NCBI GenBank assembly: GCA_020850315.1
Contig: JADZEY010000116.1
Location: 1 to 45,452 of the forward strand
DNA from: Armatimonadota bacterium
GTDB lineage: Bacteria; Bacteroidota; Ignavibacteria; OLB7
Reading direction: 5' to 3'
Length of the DNA: 45,452 nt
The notes below the pieces were generated by a model, which was given only the letters and a program-made list of their open reading frames with translations, did no database searches and had not been told where the DNA came from. The translations under genes and the position numbers were made by a program. Below are positions 27,576 to 35,585 of this stretch, in pieces (positions within the stretch are counted from its first letter, which is position 1; each line of letters begins with the position of its first letter).

Positions 27576-27612
27576 AACGTATCGGTGGCATCGCTGCCGT
27601 GTAAAAATTAAG

Positions 27613-27674
27613 GAGCATCTTTGATGGAACCTTTCCCGGAAATAGGCCGTTAGGGAAGTCCATCAAAGATGCTC
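27613..27674 (+). terminator. Long double-stem hairpin, probable terminator or mobile hairpin repeat
   Basis: GAGCATCTTTGATGGA (27613-27628) is perfectly complementary to 27659-27674; the 30-nt interior contains a second nested stem (CTTTCCC 27631-27637 with GGGAAG 27653-27658). TGTTGTATA follows. It is 38 bases after the stop of the secreted protein and 36 bases before the next gene. A 16-bp perfect stem with a nested stem is longer than other terminators here, so it could also be a small mobile hairpin element. Confidence 0.75.
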
Positions 27675-27709
27675 TGTTGTATACCACATCCATCTTCCGC
27701 CATTCCACC

Positions 27710-28249
27710 ATGCACCACGACGACGACGCACACCTTGCGCCGGTTGACGACGCAACAATCTTCGCGCTAACCCGCCCCGATAACAACCTGCTTCCGCTGT
27801 TCATCATCTACGCGGTGATGTCAACCGTGGCCTTCCCGCTGGTTATGCCCTATCTCTACTTCCGTTTCCGCACCCTTCGCTACCGGTTCGATAACGAAGG
27901 GCTTGCCGTGAGCTACGGCCTGCTGTGGCGGCGCGAATCGTACCTGACCTACGCCCGAATCCAAGACATCCACGTCACCCGCAATTTGTTCGAGCGGTGG
28001 CTTGGGATTGGGACAGTGAAAATCCAAACCGCATCGGGGAGTGTGCAGGCCCAGGAGGAGATCACCGGCATCCGCCAGTTCAACGAAGTACGGAATTTTC
28101 TGTACGCCCGAATGCGCGGCCACACAGCGCAAGCGGGTGCGGCCATACCACTCACCGAATCAATCACCACAACCGAGGAAACGTTAGCGGCCATTCGCGA
28201 TGAGCTTCGGGCAATCCACGTGGCGGTGAAGAAGGAGGGGGGAAGATGA
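27710..28249 (+). CDS. PH-domain (bPH2/DUF304, YdbS-like) membrane protein
   Basis: A 179-residue protein. An acidic N terminus (MHHDDDAHLAP) is followed by one or two hydrophobic segments (about 28-58: LFIIYAVMSTVAFPLVMPYLYF). A bacterial PH domain of the YdbS type then runs about 60-140, with the family pattern YRFDNEGLAVSYGLLWRRES, YARIQDIHVTRN and GIGTVKIQTASG. I use the ATG at 27710; the upstream TTG-type start would fall within the hairpin tail. Its stop overlaps the next start (ATGA), so the two PH proteins are translationally coupled. Molecular function of these proteins is not established. Confidence 0.82.
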   Translation: MHHDDDAHLAPVDDATIFALTRPDNNLLPLFIIYAVMSTVAFPLVMPYLYFRFRTLRYRFDNEGLAVSYGLLWRRESYLTYARIQDIHVTRNLFERWLGIGTVKIQTASGSVQAQEEITGIRQFNEVRNFLYARMRGHTAQAGAAIPLTESITTTEETLAAIRDELRAIHVAVKKEGGR

Positions 28250-29004
28250 TTGAGTTCCTGAAACGGTTGATCTCCCCGTTGCTAAAAATTGAGCTTGGCC
28301 AGCCAGCCCCCCCGTCCGGCTACGATCCGCATGAGTTCTTCCGCGTGGAGCGTGCTGCGCCGGAATATCTGCGATATCGCTTGCTGGGCTGGGGCGTAAC
28401 CGCTGCGTTGGTGCTGGCTGGGCTGATTGCCAGCATGGTTGCCACCGCCATATTCATTCCAGCTTGGTGGTGGATTGAGTTCCCATTGGCGTTGCTTGCG
28501 TTTGCCAAAATCGCCATTCTGTACGTTGCCACGCGGATTGAGTACGATGTCCGCTGGTACATCATCACCGACCGCAGCCTGCTGATCCGCGAAGGGGTTT
28601 GGACCCTGCGCGAAATCACCCTGACGTTCGCCAACGCCCAAAACGTTCGTGTCACGCAAGGGCCGCTGCAACGCTGGTTCGGTTTCTCCAACATCCAGAT
28701 TGACACAGCTGGAGGAGGGGGGAAAACACAAGAAGGGGAGGCGGCTCCACACCGTGCGGTGCTGCGTGGGATAAAAAATCCGGAAGAGTTGCGCGACCAA
28801 ATTCTGGAGTTGCTCCGCCGCCACCGCACCACAGGGCTTGGCGACCCCGATGAGCGGCATCACACCGCAAGCCCGCAGCTGGAATCGGAAAACAGCAGGA
28901 AGTTGTTGGCGGAGATATTGGAGGAAGCGAAAGGGGTGAACGAAGCCGTGCAACAAGCCGCAGCATTGCCAGCCAACAATGCGGCTGAACGGAAGCAGGG
29001 TTGA
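28246..29004 (+). CDS. PH-domain (bPH2/DUF304) membrane protein, partner of the preceding gene
   Basis: A 252-residue protein with two transmembrane segments (about 48-100: GVTAALVLAGLIASMVATAI and FPLALLAFAKIAILYV) and a following PH domain (about 105-175; YIITDRSLLIREGVW, ANAQNVRVTQGPL, FGFSNIQIDTAGG). The C-terminal 60 residues are helical and charged, ending in an Ala-rich stretch. It overlaps the preceding gene by ATGA and is probably co-transcribed with it. Pairing resembles the ydbS-ydbT arrangement of other bacteria, where the function is also unknown. Confidence 0.82.
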   Translation: MIEFLKRLISPLLKIELGQPAPPSGYDPHEFFRVERAAPEYLRYRLLGWGVTAALVLAGLIASMVATAIFIPAWWWIEFPLALLAFAKIAILYVATRIEYDVRWYIITDRSLLIREGVWTLREITLTFANAQNVRVTQGPLQRWFGFSNIQIDTAGGGGKTQEGEAAPHRAVLRGIKNPEELRDQILELLRRHRTTGLGDPDERHHTASPQLESENSRKLLAEILEEAKGVNEAVQQAAALPANNAAERKQG

Positions 29005-29014
29005 GCGCATCCAC

Positions 29015-29047
29015 TTGATTCGTTCCACTTCCCTTTCCCTATCTTCG
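29015..29047 (+). promoter_or_regulatory. Promoter candidate for rdgB, near-leaderless
   Basis: TTGATT (29015-29020), 19-nt spacer, TATCTTCG (29040-29047). Transcription would start around 29052, only about 3 bases before the ATG of rdgB at 29055, predicting a leaderless or nearly leaderless mRNA. Confidence 0.45.
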
Positions 29048-29054
29048 CCCCACC

Positions 29055-29693
29055 ATGACAATCCTTCTTGCAACCAACAACCTCCACAAAGCCCAGGAGC
29101 TTTCGGCAATACTTGCCGCAGGCGGCGGCGTGACGGTGCTAACCTTGCGCGACCTTCCCGCCGCAATCCCCGAACCGATTGAGGATGGCCAGACCCTGGA
29201 GGCGAACGCGTACATCAAAGCTGCCGAGATTTTCCAGGCCACCGGAATCCCCACGATTGCCGACGACACCGGCTTAGAGGTGCTGGCGCTGGACGGCGCG
29301 CCCGGCGTGTACTCCGCACGCTACGCCGGACCCAACGCCACCTACGCCGACAACTGCCACAAATTGATGGAGGCCCTTTCCAACCAAGAAGATCGGCGCG
29401 CCAGATTCCGCACGGTGCTTTGCTTCACTGATGGGCTGCGGACGCTGTTTGCCGAAGGGAGTGTTGATGGGGTGATACTCCGCCAAGCTCGCGGCAGCGA
29501 GGGCTTCGGCTACGATCCCATGTTCCTGCCAGAAGGGCATCACCTCACGTTTGCCGAGATGAACCCCGAACAGAAAAACAGCATCAGCCACCGTGGGCAG
29601 GCATTGGTGGCCTTGCGCACAACCCTTGCCCCAATTCTTGCCGAAGGTGAGTTGCCGAGTGGTGATTCGCAGTCACGGAATTTTTCTGCATGA
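29055..29693 (+). CDS. rdgB: XTP/dITP pyrophosphatase (RdgB/HAM1)
   Basis: Hydrolyses non-canonical purine nucleoside triphosphates (dITP, XTP) to monophosphates, keeping them out of DNA and RNA. The 212-residue product has the N-terminal LLATNNLHKAQEL, the catalytic IADDTGLEVLALDGAPGVYSAR region, GSEGFGYDPMFLP and SHRGQAL. The C terminus is about 12 residues longer than usual. The ATG at 29055 is supported by the conserved first strand. Its stop overlaps the start of the following pseudouridine synthase gene. Confidence 0.96.
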   Translation: MTILLATNNLHKAQELSAILAAGGGVTVLTLRDLPAAIPEPIEDGQTLEANAYIKAAEIFQATGIPTIADDTGLEVLALDGAPGVYSARYAGPNATYADNCHKLMEALSNQEDRRARFRTVLCFTDGLRTLFAEGSVDGVILRQARGSEGFGYDPMFLPEGHHLTFAEMNPEQKNSISHRGQALVALRTTLAPILAEGELPSGDSQSRNFSA

Positions 29694-30820
29694 TGGCTGA
29701 ATCCCCCACCGACCAGTATCCCGAACGGATACCGCAAACCCGGCTGTTAACCGTTGCTGCCGGCCAGGCAGCCGAGCGGATTGATATCTACCTAACCCGT
29801 TCGGTGCTGCGGGCAACCAGGAACAAAGTGCAGGAAGCGATTGCCGACGGCGCGGTGCTGGTGAACGGGCGGCCAACAAAATCGAACTACAAGGTCCGCC
29901 CCGGCGACGTTATCCAGCTAACGCTGATGAAGCCGCCGCCAATCGAACTGATACCCCAGGATATTCCGCTCGATATTCTGCACGAGGATGAAGATGTGCT
30001 GGTGATTACCAAGCCCGCCGGGCTTGTCACCCATCCGGCCTACGGCAACCGCGACGGCACATTGCTGAATGCCGTGCTGTTCCATGTTGGCGGAAGCCTG
30101 CTTCAGGCGGTGGCCCAGCCGCCAAACAGCATTGCCGACGACGACAGCGGCAACAACGATGAACCGCTTGCCGACGATCCCACCGCCGCCAACCTTGCCG
30201 CTGACAGCGATGACGGTGACGACGACGACCTGCTGAGTATCCCCCGCCCGGGAATCGTCCACCGATTAGACAAGGACACCAGCGGGGTGATGGTGATTGC
30301 AAAAACCATGGCGGCCATCAGCTTCCTGGCAAAACAGTTTGCTGACCGCACAGTGAAGCGGGAGTATTGGGCCGTCGTCTGGGGCGTGGTGGAAGCCAAC
30401 GAAGGGGAGATTGAAGGAAACATTGCCCGCGACCCCAGCGACCGGAAGAAATTTGCCGTTAGCCGCCGTGCCGGGAAGTACGCGCTGACACGGTTCCGTG
30501 TGGTGGAGCGGTTCCAGTTTGCCACGCTGCTGGCACTGCGGCTGGCAACCGGGCGCACCCACCAGATCCGGGTTCACTGTGCCCACATCCGCCACCCGTT
30601 GTTTGGCGATAGCACCTACGGCGGTGCCCAGGTCGTGTATCCCGGAACTGGTCCCAAGCATCGCCAGCGGGTTGCCAACTTGCTGGAGCGTATCCCGCGC
30701 CAAGCACTTCATGCCCGCACGCTTGGCTTCCTTCACCCCCGCACCGGGGCCATGATGGAGTTCGATTCGGAGCTGCCGGAGGATATGGTGAACTTGATAG
30801 AAGAATTGAGAAAAGGGTGA
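29690..30820 (+). CDS. RluA-family pseudouridine synthase (RluD-like) with acidic insert
   Basis: Isomerises uridines in 23S rRNA, most like RluD by layout. The 376-residue protein has an N-terminal S4 RNA-binding domain (about 20-80) and the catalytic domain with HRLDKDTSG (catalytic Asp194), KREYWAVVWG and ATGRTHQIRVH. Between the first catalytic strands (ITKPAGLVTHPA, LLNAVLFH) and HRLDKD there is an acidic insert of about 45 residues (roughly 140-183) rich in Asp and Asn. The start is at ATGATG at 29690/29693, overlapping rdgB. Residue specificity cannot be told from sequence alone. Confidence 0.93.
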   Translation: MMAESPTDQYPERIPQTRLLTVAAGQAAERIDIYLTRSVLRATRNKVQEAIADGAVLVNGRPTKSNYKVRPGDVIQLTLMKPPPIELIPQDIPLDILHEDEDVLVITKPAGLVTHPAYGNRDGTLLNAVLFHVGGSLLQAVAQPPNSIADDDSGNNDEPLADDPTAANLAADSDDGDDDDLLSIPRPGIVHRLDKDTSGVMVIAKTMAAISFLAKQFADRTVKREYWAVVWGVVEANEGEIEGNIARDPSDRKKFAVSRRAGKYALTRFRVVERFQFATLLALRLATGRTHQIRVHCAHIRHPLFGDSTYGGAQVVYPGTGPKHRQRVANLLERIPRQALHARTLGFLHPRTGAMMEFDSELPEDMVNLIEELRKG

Positions 30821-30844
30821 GCAACGTGGAAATGGCTCACCCTT
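30813..30844 (+). terminator. Terminator hairpin overlapping the end of the pseudouridine synthase gene
   Basis: A 10-bp stem AAGGGTGAGC / GCTCACCCTT with a 12-nt loop includes the stop codon (TGA at 30818-30820) and is followed by CTGTTCGCTT. Confidence 0.65.
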
Positions 30845-30860
30845 CTGTTCGCTTACTCTG

Positions 30861-30943
30861 CTTCCCGAAACAAGCGGGCGCGGGAAGGCATGGCGAAAGC
30901 CGCGTTGCAAACCGGATTATCTTTCACGCAGGAAAAAAGCGTG
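30861..30943. other. Structured intergenic stretch (three small hairpins)
   Basis: CTTCCCG/CGGGAAG (30861-30867, 30881-30887), GGC-GAAA-GCC (30892-30901) and CACGC/GCGTG (30925-30929, 30939-30943) stand in a row in the gap before the nucleotidyltransferase gene. I cannot match them to a known riboswitch class. Confidence 0.3.
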
Positions 30944-31048
30944 GCTCCCGCTAAATTCATCCCCTAAATTTCTGGCTTCAATTTTTGCTGTTCCCAAGCT
31001 CACGGCTGCAACGGCATATCCCACAGTAACCACAGCGCGGTGGATGCA

Positions 31049-31780
31049 ATGATCCTTGCGGCGGGGTTCGGAACCCGCCTTCGCCCGATTACCGATACTA
31101 CTCCAAAAGCCTTGATCCCCGTTGGTGGGGTGCCGATGGTGGAGCGGGTTGCGCGGCGGCTGATTGCTGCTGGGGCCACGCGGCTCATCGTCAACACCCA
31201 CCATCACGCCAGCCAGATTGAGGCGTTTTTGCGGGAGCGTGATGGGTTTGGAGTTGAGGTGTCCATCTCCAACGAATCGGAAGAAGTGTTGGAAACGGGG
31301 GGGGGATTATTGCACGCCGCTCCATTCTTCCAGCGCGATTCTCCCTTTTTTCTTCACACCGTTGACGTGATAAGCGATTGCGATCTGCAAAGCATCTACG
31401 CCGCACACCAGCAGTGGCAGCCGATAGCAACGCTTGCGGTCAATAACCGGAAGTCGAGCCGCTACTTCTTGTTCGATGATGATGGACTTTGTGGGCATGG
31501 GAACGACAACACCGGGGTTGTGCGCCACGCTCGGCCAGCCGTTGGCCCGCAGCGGAAAATGAGCTTCTGTGGCATCCACGTTATCGCCCCCCGTATTTTT
31601 GATCTGATGATCGAGCGGGGCAAATTCTCTATCATTGACCTCTACCTTCGCCTTGCGGCCAATGGCGAACGGCTGCTTCCGCACGACATCAGCGGAAGCC
31701 AATGGATAGATATCGGGAAGCCCGAACATCTGCAACAAGCCACGGCGATTGCTGCCACGCTTACCGAACGGCCTACCTGA
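31049..31780 (+). CDS. Nucleotide-sugar pyrophosphorylase (NTP-transferase, MurU/GlmU-N-like)
   Basis: A 243-residue single-domain sugar-1-phosphate nucleotidyltransferase. The signature AAGFGTRLRPITDTTPKALIPVGG begins at residue 4 (key residues Gly, Arg and Lys), followed by NTHHHASQI, an LETGGGLLHA loop and a metal-binding region DVISDCDL. The lack of a left-handed helix domain and the short length resemble MurU-type MurNAc-1-P uridylyltransferases, but substrate is not certain. I use the ATG at 31049; a GTG nine bases upstream is possible. It ends 45 bases before the lipoprotein gene. Confidence 0.88.
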   Translation: MILAAGFGTRLRPITDTTPKALIPVGGVPMVERVARRLIAAGATRLIVNTHHHASQIEAFLRERDGFGVEVSISNESEEVLETGGGLLHAAPFFQRDSPFFLHTVDVISDCDLQSIYAAHQQWQPIATLAVNNRKSSRYFLFDDDGLCGHGNDNTGVVRHARPAVGPQRKMSFCGIHVIAPRIFDLMIERGKFSIIDLYLRLAANGERLLPHDISGSQWIDIGKPEHLQQATAIAATLTERPT

Positions 31781-31825
31781 ACACAAGCTGCACGATTGAC
31801 CTTGAAGATTTTTTTGCAAGAACAG

Positions 31826-32515
31826 ATGCACCGACTTTTTTGGCTTGCGGTTGCCATGATTGGCTTGGCTGCCGTTTCCATGCTGCATGGCTGTGACGAC
31901 GACCAACCGGTGGCCCCTATCGCCCCCCCGATTCCGGTGGGGAGTTGGAGCAGCGAGCAGAGCTTCAGCATCAGCGGGGTTGAGCGGATGCTGCGCAGTC
32001 GCTTGGATCTCAGCTCGCAAACCACTGGAACCGTCACCGATTCGCTATTTACCCGGCAAGGGCTTGGCTGGCAGTTTGATTCGGTGGCGATTCTGGAACT
32101 GCGGTTCCAAGGGGTTGCCGATGGCTACCAGCGGACGTTGGAAATCCGCACGCCCAACGGAACCACTGCCGACACAACGCTCAGTTATCGCTACTTCCTG
32201 CGGCGTGGTGATTCCTTGTTCTACTACGTTGGCATGAGGTTCGCAGGGGCAAATGCGGGGCTGAAAGGCGTGTGGAGCAACGACCCCGCCGACACTATGT
32301 TGCTTGGTGGATGCCTGCAACTGGCGTTCGCTTCCGATAGTGTCGCCATCTCTAGCTGTGCGGAATCCGCAGCAATCACCTACGCATACCGCACAAGCAA
32401 CGACACCTTAATCGTGAACGGCCGCCCGCTGTACGGAACCCGCTACGAAGTTGTCCCGGGCTGGTCTCTGTACATCACCGGACGCGCTACCGGGGGCTAC
32501 CAGATAGTGAAATGA
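31826..32515 (+). CDS. Putative lipoprotein of unknown function
   Basis: A 229-residue protein whose N terminus (MHRLFWLAVAMIGLAAVSML) ends at LHGC, a lipobox with an unusual His at -2 and Cys23 as the likely lipidated residue; Asp residues at +2 to +4 follow. The rest is beta-rich, with SWSSEQSFSISG, RRGDSLFYYVG and repeated Thr/Asp turns, suggesting a small periplasmic or outer-membrane barrel-like domain of the lipocalin kind, but no family is recognised. I start at the ATG at 31826 rather than the TTG at 31796, since it gives a proper signal. It lies between unrelated genes on the same strand. Confidence 0.65.
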   Translation: MHRLFWLAVAMIGLAAVSMLHGCDDDQPVAPIAPPIPVGSWSSEQSFSISGVERMLRSRLDLSSQTTGTVTDSLFTRQGLGWQFDSVAILELRFQGVADGYQRTLEIRTPNGTTADTTLSYRYFLRRGDSLFYYVGMRFAGANAGLKGVWSNDPADTMLLGGCLQLAFASDSVAISSCAESAAITYAYRTSNDTLIVNGRPLYGTRYEVVPGWSLYITGRATGGYQIVK

Positions 32516-32579
32516 GAAAGGTGACCGCAGCCAGCCAACAACGAACAACCGAGTATCAACTTCTGCACCAACATCTGCA

Positions 32580-33368
32580 ATGACCAACTCCCAGCTTGCT
32601 TCCATCCTTTGGGATGCTCAATTCTCCGGCTCCCCTTGCCCGCCGCTTACTCAGCTCCGGCCAGGGCTGACGCTGGAGGACGCGTACGAAATCCAGCGGA
32701 TCAATTTGGATCGGCGGATCAACGAGCGCGGGTTGTTCGGCAAACGGGCGCGCAGCGTCGGGAAAAAAATTGGGATCACCAGCCGCGCCGTGCAAACATG
32801 GCTGAAGGTGAGCGAACCAGATTTTGGGGGATTGCTGGATGACATGAGCGTCCCGAACGCTGGCCGTGCCGACATCACCAAACTGCTTCAGCCACGGGTG
32901 GAAGGGGAGATTGCGTTCGTGCTGAAAAAATGCTTAGTCGGCCCGGGCATCACCCCCGCCCAAGTTGTGGAAGCAACCGATTGCGTGTTGCCAGCCATCG
33001 AGATTATTGACTCGCGGGTGAAAGATTGGCAGATCACTATCCAGGACACCGTTGCCGACAACGCCAGCAGCGGGATGTTCGTTCTTGGCTCGCAACCCGC
33101 ACTTCTTCGCCAACTGGATTTGCGAACCGTTGGGATGACCCTCCGGAAAAATGGCCAAGTGATGTCAACCGGCGCCGGCGCCGCCTGCATGGGCGATCCG
33201 GTAAACGCTGTGGTCTGGCTGGCCAACCGATTGGGGGAATTTGGCGAACAACTTTCTGCCGGCCAGGTGATCCTTTCCGGTGCGCTTGGCCCGGTGCAAC
33301 CAGTGGCCGCTGGCGATTGGGCCACCGTTCACGTTGGCAACCTTAGCGAGGTGGCTGTCAGTTTTTAA
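32580..33368 (+). CDS. 2-keto-4-pentenoate hydratase (MhpD/BphH/XylJ family)
   Basis: Adds water to 2-hydroxypenta-2,4-dienoate to give 4-hydroxy-2-oxovalerate in the lower meta-cleavage pathway for aromatic or steroid rings. The 262-residue product matches family length. Marks: [33 protein letters not shown], the metal-binding [13 protein letters not shown] with Glu residues, and [13 protein letters not shown]. The ATG at 32580 is the natural start. The acetaldehyde dehydrogenase of the same pathway follows 35 bases downstream. Confidence 0.93.
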   Translation: MTNSQLASILWDAQFSGSPCPPLTQLRPGLTLEDAYEIQRINLDRRINERGLFGKRARSVGKKIGITSRAVQTWLKVSEPDFGGLLDDMSVPNAGRADITKLLQPRVEGEIAFVLKKCLVGPGITPAQVVEATDCVLPAIEIIDSRVKDWQITIQDTVADNASSGMFVLGSQPALLRQLDLRTVGMTLRKNGQVMSTGAGAACMGDPVNAVVWLANRLGEFGEQLSAGQVILSGALGPVQPVAAGDWATVHVGNLSEVAVSF

Positions 33369-33403
33369 TCAACCGTATTCCTTCATATCACATACTCACG
33401 CAC

Positions 33404-34360
33404 ATGGCTTCAACTGTTGCAATCATCGGTTCTGGGAACATTGGGACCGATCTTATGGTGAAAATTCTTCGGAACGGAAAGCACCTTCGGATGGGGGTGT
33501 TCGTGGGGATTGACCCCGATTCCGACGGGCTGCGCCGCGCCCAAAACATGGGGGTGGCCACAACCCACGAAGGGATTGATGGCTTGGTTGCCCACCCACT
33601 GTTCCCCGAAATTGACATTGTGTTCGATGCCACCTCCGCAAAGGCACATCTGCGCCATGCCGAAGTGCTGCGGGCGCACGGGAAGCGTGTGGTGGACCTG
33701 ACCCCCGCCGCCGTTGGCCCATACGTTGTTCCGGTGGCCAATTTGCAGCAGCATATCAATGCCGATAACGTGAACATGGTGACCTGTGGCGGGCAAGCAA
33801 CAATCCCGATTGTGTGGGCTGTGAACCAGATTTCACCGGTGGAGTATGGTGAGATTGTGGCATCCATCGCCAGCAAATCCGCCGGCCCCGGAACCCGCGC
33901 CAACATTGATGAGTTCACCCAAACCACTGCGCGTGCCATCGAGCTGATTGGCGGGGCAAAACGGGGGAAGGCGATCATCATCCTGAACCCAGCCGAACCG
34001 CCGCTGATTATGCGCGATACCGTGTACACCTACTGTGTCCCCGCCAGCCAGCAAGCCATTGCCGACTCCATCAATGATGTTGTGGCGCGTGTGGCGGAGT
34101 ACGTCCCGGGCTACCGCCTGCTGAAGCCACCAATTTTCGATGAAGTCAGTGTAGCCATCCCCGGCGTTGGCCCGTTCGTCGGGCTGAAAGTCACCTGTTT
34201 GTTAGAAGTGGAGGGTGCCGGCCACTACCTTCCCAACTACGCCGGTAATCTGGACATCATGACCAGCGCGGCAATGCGAATGGGGGAAGAACTGGCAAAA
34301 GAAAAAAATCCAACATCAGGTTCAGTAGGTGGCAATCTCTTACTAAATATCTATCATTGA
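33404..34360 (+). CDS. Acetaldehyde dehydrogenase (acetylating; MhpF/BphJ family)
   Basis: Oxidises acetaldehyde with NAD+ and CoA to acetyl-CoA, normally in a channelled complex with 4-hydroxy-2-oxovalerate aldolase. The 318-residue product shows the Rossmann motif [10 protein letters not shown] (9-18), [25 protein letters not shown], and [12 protein letters not shown] with nucleophile Cys128. The last 15-20 residues (after GEELAKEK) are encoded by AT-rich DNA and look unlike the family end, so the tail was probably remade when the restriction-modification island arrived. The aldolase partner expected directly downstream is missing. Confidence 0.93.
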   Translation: MASTVAIIGSGNIGTDLMVKILRNGKHLRMGVFVGIDPDSDGLRRAQNMGVATTHEGIDGLVAHPLFPEIDIVFDATSAKAHLRHAEVLRAHGKRVVDLTPAAVGPYVVPVANLQQHINADNVNMVTCGGQATIPIVWAVNQISPVEYGEIVASIASKSAGPGTRANIDEFTQTTARAIELIGGAKRGKAIIILNPAEPPLIMRDTVYTYCVPASQQAIADSINDVVARVAEYVPGYRLLKPPIFDEVSVAIPGVGPFVGLKVTCLLEVEGAGHYLPNYAGNLDIMTSAAMRMGEELAKEKNPTSGSVGGNLLLNIYH

Positions 34361-34364
34361 ACCA

Positions 34365-35585
34365 ATGAAAATTTTGGACACATTTGCAGGTGCTGGTGGT
34401 TTTAGTTTAGGTTTTGATCTAACTGGGAACTACGAAATAGTTGGGGCTATTGAGTATGACAAATGGGCTGGGGAAACTTTCAAATTTAATCACCCAAACG
34501 CAACTGTTTTAGTTGGTGATATTCAACAATATTCAGAAGATATTTTATTGAATACTTTCAAGGATAAACCAGATATTATTTTGGGAGGGCCACCTTGTCA
34601 AGGTTTCTCGATAGCGAACAGAAAGGCAGGTGATCCTTCTGATCCAAGAAATTCTTTATTCAAAGAGTTCGTGCGACTTGGTAAAATTTTTCAGCCGCAA
34701 GTAATGATAATGGAAAATGTTCCCAATTTGATTAAAGCACGAACACATGATAAAGAATTAGTGATTGATATTATCATTAGTGAGTTAAAAGATTTAGGCT
34801 ATAATGTTTATCACACAATTTTAAGTGCAACTGATTTTGGAGTCCCACAAATAAGAAGGAGGTTAGTAGTTGTTGCTTCACAACAGCCACTCAATAATCC
34901 CTTCCCAACTCCAAGTCATTCAGTCGAGCCTTCTTCCATGAATTTATTTGGTGAGATAGTTTTGCGAACCCCAACACTTTGGGATGCAATTTCTGATTTA
35001 CCTCAGATTGAAGCTTGTGAAGGAGGGGAAGAAATGAAATACACTTCTTCCCCTCATAATGTATTTCAGAAAACATTAAGAGGCAATAGTAAAAAAGTTT
35101 TCAATCATGTTGCAATGCGGCATTCAAAGAGAATGGTTGAACGCTTTGCTTCTATGTCTTGTGGTGATTCAATTTCTGATGTACCCAATCATTTGAAACC
35201 GATTAAGCGAAATGGCAATGGAGAATTTTCAGAAAAAGTTTACGATCAAAATAACAGGCGTATGCACCCCGATAGGCCATGCCATACTATTGCGGCATCA
35301 TTTTATGCAAATTTTGTTCACCCGTTCAAGAATAGAAATTTTACTCCAAGAGAGGGCGCAAGAATTCAAACTTTTCCCGACTGGTTTGTTTTCAAAGGTA
35401 AGCCGACAGTTGTAAGCCATAAACTTTTACAACGAGAAGGACGAGATGAGGAAAAGCATCTTTGTCAGTACAATCAAATTGGCAACGCTGTTCCCCCACT
35501 ATTAGCGAAAGCACTCGCTGATAACCTATTTTCACAGATAACTAATCAAAGACAAAACAAATGCTTGTTCACGGAGACAATTTAA
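34365..35585 (+). CDS. DNA (cytosine-5-)-methyltransferase, type II restriction-modification
   Basis: Methylates cytosine C5 to protect host DNA from the neighbouring nuclease. The 406-residue protein has the ordered C5-MTase motifs: I DTFAGAGGFSLGFD (5-18), IV GGPPCQGFS with nucleophile Cys78, VI MENVPNL, VIII QIRRRL, IX in REGARIQTFPD and X QIGNAVPPLLA. The target-recognition region lies about 200-310. Base composition is far more AT-rich than the flanking genes, with Ile, Lys, Asn and Phe codons ending in A/T, a sign of transfer. Its 3' end overlaps the nuclease gene by 25 bases. The recognition sequence cannot be read from the sequence. Confidence 0.95.
   Translation: MKILDTFAGAGGFSLGFDLTGNYEIVGAIEYDKWAGETFKFNHPNATVLVGDIQQYSEDILLNTFKDKPDIILGGPPCQGFSIANRKAGDPSDPRNSLFKEFVRLGKIFQPQVMIMENVPNLIKARTHDKELVIDIIISELKDLGYNVYHTILSATDFGVPQIRRRLVVVASQQPLNNPFPTPSHSVEPSSMNLFGEIVLRTPTLWDAISDLPQIEACEGGEEMKYTSSPHNVFQKTLRGNSKKVFNHVAMRHSKRMVERFASMSCGDSISDVPNHLKPIKRNGNGEFSEKVYDQNNRRMHPDRPCHTIAASFYANFVHPFKNRNFTPREGARIQTFPDWFVFKGKPTVVSHKLLQREGRDEEKHLCQYNQIGNAVPPLLAKALADNLFSQITNQRQNKCLFTETI

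Noticed and set aside
30881-30945. Cobalamin or c-di-GMP riboswitch before the nucleotidyltransferase gene
   Set aside because: A few short motifs looked suggestive, but the conserved cores and helix order of either class are missing.
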